From contig NZ_JABMLE010000002.1 of NCBI RefSeq assembly GCF_013205025.1, positions 452,353-516,352 on the forward strand: DNA of 64,000 nucleotides. Direction: 5' to 3'. Made by a program: the position numbers and the translations under genes. The DNA comes from Rathayibacter sp. VKM Ac-2857. Its GTDB lineage: Bacteria; Actinomycetota; Actinomycetes; Actinomycetales; Microbacteriaceae. Below the pieces are notes generated by a model. It ran no database searches. It saw only the letters and a list, made by a program, of their open reading frames with translations, and was not told the DNA's origin. Shown here one piece after another: positions 27,406-36,553 of this stretch. Position 1 is the stretch's first letter. Each line of letters starts with the position of its first letter.

Positions 27406-27846
27406 ATGGCCGACGGCTTCACGAAGGAGGAGCGCGCCGCGATGAAGCAGCGCGCCGCCGAGCTGCGCGAGGAGGCGAAGCGGCAGAAGAGTGCCGACAA
27501 GGCCGCCGCGGAGAAGGCGGACGCGGAGGCGGCGATCGCCGCGATGACCGACGTCGAGCGGCCGATCGCGCAGATGCTGCACGACGTCGTCGCCGCCGAG
27601 GCGCCCGAGCTGCTCCCGAAGACCTGGTACGGCTTCCCCGCCTACGCCCGCGGAGACGGAAAGGCGATCGTCTTCTTCCAGCCGGGCGCCAAGTTCGGCA
27701 CCCGCTACTCGACCCTCGGCTTCCAGGACGGCGCGCAGCTCGACGACGGCACGATCTGGCCGACGTCCTACGCGCTCACCGCGGCGGACGACGCGACCCG
27801 CGCGACGGTCGCCGGGCTGGTGCGCCGGGCGGCCGGCGCCGCCTGA
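27406..27846 (+). CDS. DUF1801 (YdhG-like) domain protein
   Basis: A 146-residue protein. The first 55 residues are a charged, Ala/Lys/Glu-rich helix (KEERAAMKQRAAELREEAKR), followed by the compact DUF1801 fold: LPKTWYGFPAYAR, GKAIVFFQPGAKFGTRYSTLGF and a C-terminal helix. Family members resemble the iron-chaperone frataxin fold, but their function is unclear. GAAGGAG ends 7 nt before the ATG and fixes the start; longer in-frame extensions upstream run through repeat DNA and are not coding. Confidence 0.85.
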   Translation: MADGFTKEERAAMKQRAAELREEAKRQKSADKAAAEKADAEAAIAAMTDVERPIAQMLHDVVAAEAPELLPKTWYGFPAYARGDGKAIVFFQPGAKFGTRYSTLGFQDGAQLDDGTIWPTSYALTAADDATRATVAGLVRRAAGAA

Positions 27847-27856
27847 GCGGCCGCGG

Positions 27857-27987
27857 CCTGCTGATCGAGCAGCTCGCGGGTCTCCTCATGCTGATCGAGT
27901 AGCCCGCGCAGCGGGCGTATCGAGATCCGCCGTTCTGCGGACGCGGGGTCTCGATACGCCGTCCTGCGGACGGCTACTCGACCAGCA
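27857..27987. repeat. Reverse-oriented composite inverted repeat
   Basis: A type 2 module (TGCTGATCGAGTAGCCCGC ... TATCGAGATCC), a very short spacer and an inverted, slightly diverged type 1 module ending ACTCGACCAGCATG. It is preceded by a truncated type 2 head at 27859. Confidence 0.8.
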
Positions 27988-28064
27988 TGTGTCGGCGCGC
28001 GACCAGCATGTTTCGGCGCGCGACCGGCATGGTTCGGCGCGCGACCGGCATGATTCGGCGCACG
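27981..28064 (+). repeat. Four tandem copies of a 21-bp unit
   Basis: Consensus ACC(A/G)GCATG(N)TTCGGCGCGCG, starting at 27981, 28002, 28023 and 28044. The first unit begins inside the CCAGCA terminus of the adjacent composite repeat, so the array seems to have grown from its end. It stops about 40 bp before the MRJP-like gene's stop codon. Confidence 0.85.
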
Positions 28065-28104
28065 ACCGGCGCAGTCCTCTCCGGGGCCGGCATCGCGTCG
28101 CCGG

Positions 28105-29232
28105 TCAGCGCAACAGCACCGGCCCCGCGTCGACCGCGAGGCGGAACAGCGAGTACGGGTAGGTCCGCAGGTCCATTCCGCCCTGGTAGTCGGCCTGCCG
28201 GTGCAGCTGGTTGGCGGTGACGTAGAGGTGACCGTCGGTCGCGAGCGACATCGTGTCGGGCCAGAGCAGGCGCTCGTCGTGCACGAGCGTCTCGATGGTG
28301 CCGTCGGTGCGGCGGCGCACGATCGCGTTGTTCTCGTAGCTGGTCGCGTAGAAGCGGCCCCGGTCGTCGGTCTCGAGACCGTCCGCGCCGCCGCCCTTGT
28401 CGCCCTCGTCGACGACCGTCGCGGCGACGTCCTCGTCCGAGACGCCGCGGTCGACCAGCGCGTCGGTGGCCACGCTGTACCAGCGCCGCGAGGCGAGCGG
28501 GCAGTACCAGAGCCGCTCGCCGTCGGCCGAGATCGCGATGCCGTCGGCGCCCATCGTGACGGGCTCCGGATCGCCGTCGGCCGGCCGCTTCATCAGCACC
28601 CGCCCCTCCGCCATCGGCACGAGCTCGGGCGGCGTCAGCGCCTTCGTGCTCGGATGCTCGTGCAGCCGGCGCCAGGCGCTGCCGGACTCGAGGTCCACGA
28701 CGATGATCCCGTTCGGCCCGGAGTCGGCGGAGTCGGTGATGTAGGCGATCCCGCGCCGCAGATCGAAGCGGATGTCGTTGAGGTAGGTCGTCGGCAGTGC
28801 GACGTCCGGCTCGAGGACGATCACCTTCTCGACCGTGTCCGTCGCCAGGTCGACGCAGACGAGCTTCGGGCCGCCGCGCTTCGTCGGCTGGAACAGCGGG
28901 CTGCCGGTGTCCAGGATCCACAGCCGGTCGGCCGGATCGATCACGATGCTCTGCACCGAGACCAGGGCACCCGCGTCGTCGTCGCCGTCGGGCGAGTTCC
29001 ACGCCTCGTCCGGGAACGGCACCGCGACGCCGTCCCGCAACTCGACGACCGTCGCAGGAACGTCGTCGCCCCACTTCGGGAAGTTCACGAAGATCCGCCC
29101 GGTGTGCGACACGCTCACCCCGGTGGGCATCGGCCCCTCCGTGAACTCGTGCACGAGCTCCAGCTCGCCCAGCGGCTCGTCGACCGGGCGCGGCCTGCGC
29201 GAGTCGTCGTCGTCCTGTCCCCAGAAGCCCAT
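28105..29232 (-). CDS. MRJP / SMP-30-like beta-propeller protein
   Basis: A 375-residue protein resembling the major royal jelly protein/yellow family and SMP-30 gluconolactonases: repeated propeller strands such as GVSVSHTGRIFVNFPKWGD, SVQSIVIDPADRLWILDTGS, YLNDIRFDLRRGIAYITDS and GIAISADGERLWYCPL. Bacterial members are of uncertain function. No signal peptide is evident from the chosen ATG at 29232, which has GAGAGGA 7 nt upstream; an upstream in-frame ATG adds a low-complexity Arg/Pro stretch and was rejected. It stands alone, transcribed away from the FtsX-type operon. Confidence 0.85.
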   Translation of the reverse strand: MGFWGQDDDDSRRPRPVDEPLGELELVHEFTEGPMPTGVSVSHTGRIFVNFPKWGDDVPATVVELRDGVAVPFPDEAWNSPDGDDDAGALVSVQSIVIDPADRLWILDTGSPLFQPTKRGGPKLVCVDLATDTVEKVIVLEPDVALPTTYLNDIRFDLRRGIAYITDSADSGPNGIIVVDLESGSAWRRLHEHPSTKALTPPELVPMAEGRVLMKRPADGDPEPVTMGADGIAISADGERLWYCPLASRRWYSVATDALVDRGVSDEDVAATVVDEGDKGGGADGLETDDRGRFYATSYENNAIVRRRTDGTIETLVHDERLLWPDTMSLATDGHLYVTANQLHRQADYQGGMDLRTYPYSLFRLAVDAGPVLLR

Positions 29233-29428
29233 CGGTCGTCCTCTCGTCGGCGCCCGCGGTGGTGCGGTGCGGTGCGGATGGCGCGGGCCGCGACTCCGGT
29301 CGTGCTCGAGGATCCGCGTACCGCCTCTCCTCATCGTCGGTCCGCCCCCGCTCCGCTGGCGAGGTGCTGGCCAACCCGCCGCCGAGCGCCTACCCTCCCG
29401 CCCGCGCCGCGACCGCGTTGACCACCTC

Positions 29429-29486
29429 CGGCATGCGAGATTCGCGCGATTCCACGAGCCGGACGGCGTTCCGCGAGCCGGAGGTC
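29429..29486 (+). repeat. 58-bp CGAGCCGGAGGTC repeat, copy C
   Basis: Begins CGGCATGC and ends TTCCGCGAGCCGGAGGTC; same family as 9201-9258 and 9293-9349. It lies in the 432-bp gap between the divergent MRJP-like and FtsX-type genes, where otherwise only promoters are expected. Confidence 0.6.
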
Positions 29487-29664
29487 ACCCGCCCGGCGCG
29501 CACCCGGACCCGCGCCGCAGAACGACGGGTCCCGCGCACCCCCGCGCACCCACCGCCGCCCTAGACTCGGCTCGCGGTCCCGTCCGCTGGTCCAGCTTCA
29601 CCGATGGAGGTGCACGGTCGTCACCGCGTCCGGCTCGCTGCCCGCCTGGGCGGGGTCGCTCGCC

Positions 29665-32600
29665 GTGCGCCGCTGGCGCAGCCACTCCCGCCTCTTCGCA
29701 CTCGTCCTCGCCGTCGCAGTCGCGGCCGGCTCGGTGCTCTGCGGGGCGCTGCTGCTCGTACGCTCGTCCGAGCAGGCCGGCGTCAGCGGAGCGCTGACCT
29801 CCCTCGGCGCGGAGCGGGTCGACGTCACCGTGCGCGTCCTCGGCCCCGGCAGCCCCGTCGCCGCGGCGCGCGAGGCCGCCGACATCGCGACCCGGGACGC
29901 CTACGGCGGCGACGTCACCTGGACGAGCAGCGGCTGGGCGAGCTCCGAGTGGGCGACGACCCCCGACGGCGTCTACTCGTACCTCGTCGAGCTCGACGAC
30001 CCGGCCACCGACGCCGCCCTCACCGCGGGCGCCTGGCCGACCGAGGCTCCCGGCGTCGCCCTCCCCGAGATCGCCGCCCGCTCCCTGGGGCTCGCCGTCG
30101 GCGACACGATCACCCTCGGCGATAGCACCCCCTTCCGGATCGACGGCCTCTACGAGGCGTCCCGCGACTCCACCGCCTACTGGGAGAACGACCCGCTCCT
30201 CGCGCAGGGCGACGCGCAGGACTTCGCCGAGCCGAACCGCTCCTTCTACAACCCCGTGCACGCCGTCGGCCCGCTGATCACCGCGCCGGATGGTCTGGAC
30301 GCCTCCGGCCTGGTGCCAGCGCAGCTCGAGGCCGTCGAGAGCCCGCGGTTCCCGAGCACCGGAGTCGAGGGCCTCGCCGACCTGCGGGCCGCGGCGGGGG
30401 ACGCGGACGTGGCGATCGCCCGTGCGGTCCCGCATCCGAACGGCTCGCTCTTCGTCGACACCGAGCTGCCCGCCGCCCTCGACGACGTGGCCGACGGCCT
30501 CGCCGGCTCCCGCGCCGCCGCCCTGGTCGTCGCGCTGCTGCTGGCCGTCGTGCTGATCGTCTGCGCCCGCGCCGTCACCGGGCTGCTCGCCGAGGCGCGC
30601 CGCGAGGAGATCGAGCGGCTGCGCGAGCGCGGGGCGACGCCGCTGCAGCGGGTGGGCGCGGTGGCCGTCGACGGATTCGCGGTCGCCGCGGTGATCGCCC
30701 TGCTCGGCCCGTGGGGCGGGGTCCTGCTGCACGCGCTGGTCGTCTCCGCGCCGCCGCTCGACGCCGCGGGCCTCCCCCGCTGGGTGCTGCCGGACGCCGC
30801 CGCCCTGCTCTGCGCCGCCGCGGTGGCGCTCGTCGTCGGCGTCCTCGTCGCCCTGCCGGCCGCGCCGGCCGCAGGAAAGAGCCCGCTCGCCGCGGCCGGG
30901 CAGGCCGTCCTCGTCGTCGTCGCCGCGGTGCTGGCCTGGCGAGCAGCGACCGGCGGCACCGAGCGCGGCGACCTCCTGCTCACCCTCACCCCCGCCCTGC
31001 TGCTCGGCGCGATCGCCGTCGTCGGCGCGCGACTGGCGGAGCTGTGCGCACTGCCGGTCGCGGCCCTTGCCGTCCGCTCGCGGGGCGCCGTCGCCCCGCT
31101 GGCCGGCTGGTTCGCCGCGCGCGGGTCCGGCCGCTCGACGGGGATCGTGCTCGTCGCGCTCACCGTGGGCGCGTCGGTCGTGGCGCTCGGTGCGAGCGCG
31201 ACCTGGCAGCAGGGCGTCCGCGACGAGGCCGCGGTCGCCCTCGGCTCGCCCGTCCGGTCGTCGGTCTCGGCCGACGGCTCCCCCGTGCTCCGAAGGCAGA
31301 GCCTGGTGGCGAAGGAGACCCCGCCCGGTCTCGCGAGCGAGGGACCGGGCGCGGCGGCGCAGATCCTCGCCCTCGACGCCCGGGCCCGGCAGCTGCTCGG
31401 CACGGGATCGGGCCCGGTCCCGCTCGCGGGCGGCGCCGACATCGCCGCGGAGCTGCGCGTCGAGGACCTCGTCGACACCGGCCCCGCCCTGCCCGCCGGG
31501 ACCACCGGTCTCCAGCTGCTCGCCGCCCTCGACGCGCCGGACGGGCTCGAGGTGCAGGTCTCGGCCGCCGTCGAGGACGAGCGCGGGCGGATCGACATCC
31601 TGCCGCTCGGCGCGCTGACCTCGCCGACCGAGCCGGTGCCGCTGGCCACCGCTGGCGGAGCGATCGACCCGGCCGCGTCGCTCCGCCTCGTCGCCCTCAC
31701 CGCGACCCTGCGCGGCGTCGAGACGGACACCTTCGTCACCGTCGACGTCTCGCTCGAGTCGCTCGCCACGCTGTCCGCGGGCTCGGACACGCCGGTCCCG
31801 CTCGCGCTCGCCGACGCCGCCGAGTGGGCCGGCTCGCGGCAGGACACCGGCCGCCGCCCACCCGAGATCGCCGTCACCGGGACCGGGGTGCGCCTCTCGA
31901 TCCTGACCCAGCTCTCCTCCGCGCCGACCACCTACGGTGCCGTCGGCTGGAACCCGGAGGAGCCGGTCGGCGCGGTCCTGCCCGTCGCGCTCGCCGACGA
32001 CCTCGACGTCCTGGCGGGGGCCGCGGTCACCGCCTTCGTCGCGGGAACCCCCGTCTCGCTGCGCATGGTCGGCGACACCGCGGAGGTTCCCGGAGCCGCG
32101 ACCTCCGACGACCTGGCGTCGCTCGCGGCCGGACTGCCGTCCAGCCCGCGGTCCGACTCGACGATCGTGGTCGACGGCCGCGCCCTCGCGCACCGGCTGG
32201 TGCAGGCCGACGCCTTCGGGAGCCTGGTCGACGAGTACTGGTCGGCGGAGGCCGGCGCGACCGTGGCGGACGCACCAGCCGCGGACGGATCGGCGGCGGA
32301 CGGATCGACAGCCGACCAGCCGCAGACCGTCACCGCCGCGTCCCTCGCCCGCCGGATGCAGGAGGCGCCGCTGCGCGCCGAGATCCCCGCCGCCTCCGCG
32401 GTCGTCGTCTGGGCGAGCCTGCTGCTCGCGCTCGCCGGCTTCTCGGCCCGGGCCGCCGCCGTCGCCCGTGCGCGGCGACTCGAGGCGGCGCAGCTGCGGG
32501 CGATCGGGCTCTCCCGGCGCGGGATGCTCGCCGTCCTCTCGGCCGACACCGCCGCGACCGCGCTCGCCGGAGTCCTCGTCGGCCTCGCGGGCGGCTGGGC

Positions 32601-32796
32601 CGTCCTCGTCCTCACCGGCAGCCGCCTCGCCGCCGGCGCCAGCGGCCGCCCGGTCGACCTGGTCGTGCCCTGGCAGGCCGTGTCGCTCCTCCCGCTGGCC
32701 CTGCTGCTCGCGCTCGCCGCCGTCTCCGCGGCCCTCGCGCTCGCCCAGCGCCGCCTGCCGCTGTCCGAGCTGCTGCGGCAGGGGGCGGACGGATGA
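29665..32796 (+). CDS. FtsX-type ABC permease 1
   Basis: A 1043-residue FtsX/MacB-like permease with about ten hydrophobic segments: one near the N-terminus, a cluster around 275-480, and a C-terminal FtsX domain (about 915-1035, with EAAQLRAIGLSRRGMLAVLS). Long extracytoplasmic regions separate them. It forms the membrane part of a four-gene operon with a second permease and two ATPases, all overlapping by 4 bp; the substrate is unknown (lipoprotein, peptide or cell-wall-related in known relatives). The start is uncertain: GTG at 29665 has only a poor ribosome site, whereas an excellent GGAGG at 29606-29610 precedes GTC at 29617, in frame but not a canonical start. Confidence 0.85.
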   Translation: MRRWRSHSRLFALVLAVAVAAGSVLCGALLLVRSSEQAGVSGALTSLGAERVDVTVRVLGPGSPVAAAREAADIATRDAYGGDVTWTSSGWASSEWATTPDGVYSYLVELDDPATDAALTAGAWPTEAPGVALPEIAARSLGLAVGDTITLGDSTPFRIDGLYEASRDSTAYWENDPLLAQGDAQDFAEPNRSFYNPVHAVGPLITAPDGLDASGLVPAQLEAVESPRFPSTGVEGLADLRAAAGDADVAIARAVPHPNGSLFVDTELPAALDDVADGLAGSRAAALVVALLLAVVLIVCARAVTGLLAEARREEIERLRERGATPLQRVGAVAVDGFAVAAVIALLGPWGGVLLHALVVSAPPLDAAGLPRWVLPDAAALLCAAAVALVVGVLVALPAAPAAGKSPLAAAGQAVLVVVAAVLAWRAATGGTERGDLLLTLTPALLLGAIAVVGARLAELCALPVAALAVRSRGAVAPLAGWFAARGSGRSTGIVLVALTVGASVVALGASATWQQGVRDEAAVALGSPVRSSVSADGSPVLRRQSLVAKETPPGLASEGPGAAAQILALDARARQLLGTGSGPVPLAGGADIAAELRVEDLVDTGPALPAGTTGLQLLAALDAPDGLEVQVSAAVEDERGRIDILPLGALTSPTEPVPLATAGGAIDPAASLRLVALTATLRGVETDTFVTVDVSLESLATLSAGSDTPVPLALADAAEWAGSRQDTGRRPPEIAVTGTGVRLSILTQLSSAPTTYGAVGWNPEEPVGAVLPVALADDLDVLAGAAVTAFVAGTPVSLRMVGDTAEVPGAATSDDLASLAAGLPSSPRSDSTIVVDGRALAHRLVQADAFGSLVDEYWSAEAGATVADAPAADGSAADGSTADQPQTVTAASLARRMQEAPLRAEIPAASAVVVWASLLLALAGFSARAAAVARARRLEAAQLRAIGLSRRGMLAVLSADTAATALAGVLVGLAGGWAVLVLTGSRLAAGASGRPVDLVVPWQAVSLLPLALLLALAAVSAALALAQRRLPLSELLRQGADG

Positions 32797-35468
32797 CCGG
32801 CCCGGAGCAGCGCACCGCCGCCGTGCACCCCGCCCCCGCCCGGCGCGTCGACGGCCTGCGCGCGATCGGCACCGCCGCCTTCCTGATCGCCCGCCGCGCC
32901 CGCCGCGACCTCGTCGCCCTGCTCGGGATCCTCGTGCTCACCGCCGTGACCGCCGCCCTCGCCGTCGCCGTGCCGCACCAGCTGCACAGCACCCTCGACG
33001 CCGCGGCGGTCGAGGCCGTCAGCGCCGCGGGCGCCGACGCCGACCTCCGGCTCCTCAGCACCGTCGCCGACGTCTCCGGCTACGACACGACGACCTCCGA
33101 GCGCCTGCTCGCCTTCGCCGACGAGCTCCCGGAGCGCCTGCCCGCGCCGCTCGCGGACGTCACCCGGAGCATCGCCACCGCGATCCTCGGCCCCGAGGAG
33201 CCCGCGCGGACCCCGTCGCGCGCGGTCGTCGTGCGGGTCGGCGTCCTCGACCCGGCCGCCGCCGACGACCTCCGCCTGGTCGCCGGCGAGCTGCCCGCCG
33301 CCGAGGATCCGGGCGGCGCCGCCCCGGTCGTCGTCTCCTCGGCGAGCGCCACCGCCGCCGGACTCGCGGTCGGCGACGCGATCGACGGAGCCTCCCGCGG
33401 CGGCGGACCCTCGCTCCGCATCACCGGCATCGTCGAGCCCGTCGACCCCGGCGCCGACGCCTGGACCGACCTGCCCGGCCTCTGGCAGCCCGGCACCTCC
33501 GGCACGAGCGGCGGCGAGCAGCAGCCCGTCGTCGTCGCCCTGACGAGTCCCGTCGTCTTCGACCGGATCGGCCTCCTCCTGCAGGAACCGGCCGTCGGCA
33601 CGATCCGGGTCACCATCGATCCGGCGCGCTTCGACCTGGCGCGGACCGAGACCGTGCGCCGCGAGATCGACGCGCTGAAGACCTCGACCTCGACGCTCAC
33701 CGAGGGCGCGCCGCTCAGCGTCACCGCGGAGTCCGGCTACGAGGAGGCCCTCGCGGCGCTCCCGCCCGCCGCCGCGGCCGCCACCGCGCAGCTGTCCACT
33801 CTCGCGGCCGGCCTGCTCGGCGTCGCGGTGCTGGTCACCGGCCTCGCCGGCACCGCGCTCGCCCGGCGGCGGCGCCCCGAGATCGCACTGCTGCGCTCGC
33901 ACGGCGCCTCCCTCGGCCTGCTCGGGATCCACGCCGGCCTCGAGTCGCTGATCGTGACGGCGCTCGGCGCGGCGCTCGGGGTCGCGACCGCCGCCGCGTT
34001 CGAGGCACCCGCGGAGTCGCCGAGCCTGCTGATCGCCGTCGCCGCCGTCCTCGTCGTCGCTCCCGTCGTCGCCGTGCTGCGCCCGCTGCTCCGGCCGCCG
34101 CGCCGGGCCCGCGCCCTTCGCCTCGCCGGAGCCGGTCTGCTCCTGGCGCTGGCCGCCACCGCCGTCGCGGCACTGCGCGGCGGCGCGCGCGCGACCGGCA
34201 CCGGTCTCGACCCGCTCGCCCTCGTCGCGCCCGTGCTCTGCGCGGCGGTGATCGCGCTGGCCCTGGCGCCGCTGCCCGCTGCCGTGCTCGCCCCGCTGCG
34301 CCGCGCGGCGGCGAGCACCCGCGGCCCCGGCCCGCTGCTCGCCGGCGCCGGCGCGCAGGAGGGCCGCTCGGTGCTGACCCTCGCCACCCTGGTGCTCGCG
34401 GCGAGCGCCGCCCTCACCTCGCTGGTGCTGCTGCAGACGGTCGCGGCGGGTCAGGAGTCGCTGTCCTGGCGCACCGTCGGCGCGGACGTCCGGGTCGACG
34501 ACGCCGCCGACGGCCCCGCGCTCGCCGCGACCCTCACCGCTGGCGGAGCGGTCGCCGCCGCGATCGGCACCCTCGAGGCCGTGGAGGTCCGCAGCCCCAC
34601 CGCCTCTCTCACCGCGACGGTGCTGAGCGTCGACGACGACTTCGCGGACCTGCTCGCGGCGCTGCCCGATGACCAGCCGCAGCGCGCGTCGGCCGCCGCC
34701 GTCCGCTCCCTCACCTCGGCGGGCGCCGCCGAGCCCCTGCCCGTCCTCGTGGACGCGCGGCTCGCCGCCTCGCTCGGCTCCGAGCCGTTCGGGCTCGTGA
34801 TCGACGACGTGCCGCTGCGCGCCGTGGTGACGGGCGAGCCGGTGGCGCGACCGGACTGGATCGACAGCTCCGTCGTCGTGGTCGACCGCGACGCGCTGAC
34901 CGCGGCCGTCGCTGCTCTGAGCGGCGACTCCCCTGCGCCTCCCGGCACGGTGCTGGCCGTCGGCGCTGTCGATCGCTCGGCGCTCCCGAACGGCACGATC
35001 GTCCGCTTGGATGTGCTGGAACGGCAGCGCGACGGCGCGCTCGTCGCCGGCGTCGGGGACGCGACCGGACTCTCGCTCCTGGCCACGACGGCGCTGGCGG
35101 TCCTCGCCCTCCTGGTCACCACGGTCCTCGGCGCTCGCCGGCGCGGCGGGACCCTCGCCCTGCTCAGCGCACTCGGCGTCCCCGGCCGCGCGCGGCTCGT
35201 GCTGGCGGCCGGCGAGCTGGTCCCGGCCGTGCTCAGCGGAGTCGTGGGCGGAGCGATCGCCGCGGCTGTCGTCCTCACTGCGGCCTGGCCGACCTTCGGC
35301 GTGGAGACCCTCGTCGGCGGCGACGCGGCCCTCTCGATCCCGTGGCCACTGCCCCTCGGCCTGCTCGGCGCGGCCGCCGCCGCCCTCGCGCTCGCCCTCG
35401 CGGTCGACGCCCCGCTCTCGCGCCGCGTGCGCACAGCCGACATCCTGAGAGCCGGAGAGGAATCATGA
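32793..35468 (+). CDS. FtsX-type ABC permease 2
   Basis: An 891-residue permease paralogous in design to the gene before it: N-terminal helix (LVALLGILVLTAVTAALAVAV), a large extracytoplasmic domain, an FtsX-type membrane block near 330-520 with ALARRRRPEIALLRSHGASLG, and a second block at the C-terminus with LGARRRGGTLALLSALGVPGRAR. Start ATG at 32793 overlaps the previous stop by 4 bp (ATGA). Together the two proteins should form one heterodimeric transporter. Confidence 0.88.
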   Translation: MTGPEQRTAAVHPAPARRVDGLRAIGTAAFLIARRARRDLVALLGILVLTAVTAALAVAVPHQLHSTLDAAAVEAVSAAGADADLRLLSTVADVSGYDTTTSERLLAFADELPERLPAPLADVTRSIATAILGPEEPARTPSRAVVVRVGVLDPAAADDLRLVAGELPAAEDPGGAAPVVVSSASATAAGLAVGDAIDGASRGGGPSLRITGIVEPVDPGADAWTDLPGLWQPGTSGTSGGEQQPVVVALTSPVVFDRIGLLLQEPAVGTIRVTIDPARFDLARTETVRREIDALKTSTSTLTEGAPLSVTAESGYEEALAALPPAAAAATAQLSTLAAGLLGVAVLVTGLAGTALARRRRPEIALLRSHGASLGLLGIHAGLESLIVTALGAALGVATAAAFEAPAESPSLLIAVAAVLVVAPVVAVLRPLLRPPRRARALRLAGAGLLLALAATAVAALRGGARATGTGLDPLALVAPVLCAAVIALALAPLPAAVLAPLRRAAASTRGPGPLLAGAGAQEGRSVLTLATLVLAASAALTSLVLLQTVAAGQESLSWRTVGADVRVDDAADGPALAATLTAGGAVAAAIGTLEAVEVRSPTASLTATVLSVDDDFADLLAALPDDQPQRASAAAVRSLTSAGAAEPLPVLVDARLAASLGSEPFGLVIDDVPLRAVVTGEPVARPDWIDSSVVVVDRDALTAAVAALSGDSPAPPGTVLAVGAVDRSALPNGTIVRLDVLERQRDGALVAGVGDATGLSLLATTALAVLALLVTTVLGARRRGGTLALLSALGVPGRARLVLAAGELVPAVLSGVVGGAIAAAVVLTAAWPTFGVETLVGGDAALSIPWPLPLGLLGAAAAALALALAVDAPLSRRVRTADILRAGEES

Positions 35469-36553
35469 GTCCCAGCAGCGCAGGGAGCCCGAGCAGTACC
35501 GGGAGGACGCCGAGGACGGCCCGAATCGGCCGACCGCCCGGGCGCGACGTCGCGCCCACTGCCGGCGCACCGCTCCCCACGAGCACTCTGGCCGACCGCC
35601 GCACCGGCGAGTTCGGCGCCGAGGCGCTGATCGTCTGCGACGCGCTCGTCCGCGTCTTCCGCGCCGGCGGCGTCGAGGTGCAGGCGCTGCAGGGCCTCGA
35701 CCTGCTCGTCGGCGAGGGCGAGGTCCTGGCGATCGTCGGCGCGTCCGGCTCCGGCAAGTCGACCCTGCTCGGCATCCTCTCCGGACTCGACGCCCCCACC
35801 GCCGGCCGCGCGCGCCTCGACGGCCACGACCTCTCCGCCCTGCGCGGCGCCGAGCTGGTCCACTACCGCCGCTCGAGCGTCGGCTTCGTCCGCCAGCAGT
35901 CCGCGAAGAACCTGCTGCCCGCCCTCACCGCCGCTGAGAACGTCGCCCTGCCGCTCGCCCTCGCGGGGCGCGGCCGGCGCGAGCGCGCGGCGACGGCCCA
36001 CGAGCTGCTCGGCATGCTCGGCCTCGCCGAGAAGGCCGACCGCCGGCCCGCCGCGCTCTCCGGCGGCGAGCAGCAGCGCGTCTCCATCGCCGTCGCCCTG
36101 GCCGGCTCGCCCCGCGTCCTGCTGGCCGACGAGCCGACCGGCCAGCTCGACGCCCGCACCGGCGACGAGGTCTTCGCCGCCCTCCGCGCGGTGAACGAGT
36201 CGCTCGGCTGCACGATCCTGATCGTCACCCACGACCCCACCGTCGCCGGCCAGGTGCAGCACACGGTCGCCATCCGCGACGGCCGGATCTCCTCCGAGAC
36301 CCTCCGCCGCGACGAGCTCGACGCGAGCGGCGGCACCACCACCTCGGCGGAGGAGTTCGCCGTCCTCGACCGGGTCGGCCGGCTGCAGCTGCCCGCCGAG
36401 TACCGCGACGCGCTGAAGCTCGAGGACCGGGTGCGGCTGACCCTCGAGGGCGACCACGTGGGCGTCTGGCCCGAGCACCGCGAGACCGCGCCGCCCGCGG
36501 ACTCCGCCGCCGACGCTGCCGCCGACCCCGTGACCGAGGAGACCCCGCGATGA
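35465..36553 (+). CDS. ABC ATPase with C-terminal AbrB-like hairpin
   Basis: A 362-residue ATPase of the LolD/MacB type. An unstructured 60-residue head precedes the ATPase core: Walker A GASGSGKST, Q-loop RQQSAKNLLPALT, signature LSGGEQQRVSIAVAL, Walker B VLLADEPTGQLD and H-loop VTHD. Beyond residue 285 it carries an unusual tail with LDRVGRLQLPAEYRDAL and DRVRLTLEGDHVGVWP, which looks like an AbrB/MraZ swapped-hairpin motif, normally a DNA-binding or dimerisation unit. The start ATG overlaps the previous stop by 4 bp with GGAGAGGA upstream. It partners the two FtsX-type permeases. Confidence 0.9.
   Translation: MSPSSAGSPSSTGRTPRTARIGRPPGRDVAPTAGAPLPTSTLADRRTGEFGAEALIVCDALVRVFRAGGVEVQALQGLDLLVGEGEVLAIVGASGSGKSTLLGILSGLDAPTAGRARLDGHDLSALRGAELVHYRRSSVGFVRQQSAKNLLPALTAAENVALPLALAGRGRRERAATAHELLGMLGLAEKADRRPAALSGGEQQRVSIAVALAGSPRVLLADEPTGQLDARTGDEVFAALRAVNESLGCTILIVTHDPTVAGQVQHTVAIRDGRISSETLRRDELDASGGTTTSAEEFAVLDRVGRLQLPAEYRDALKLEDRVRLTLEGDHVGVWPEHRETAPPADSAADAAADPVTEETPR

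Noticed and set aside
30711-32792. In-frame upstream extension giving a giant 1585-residue permease
   Set aside because: The extension overlaps permease 1 in another frame and is Arg/Pro-rich noise; a 4-bp ATGA overlap marks the real start at 32793.
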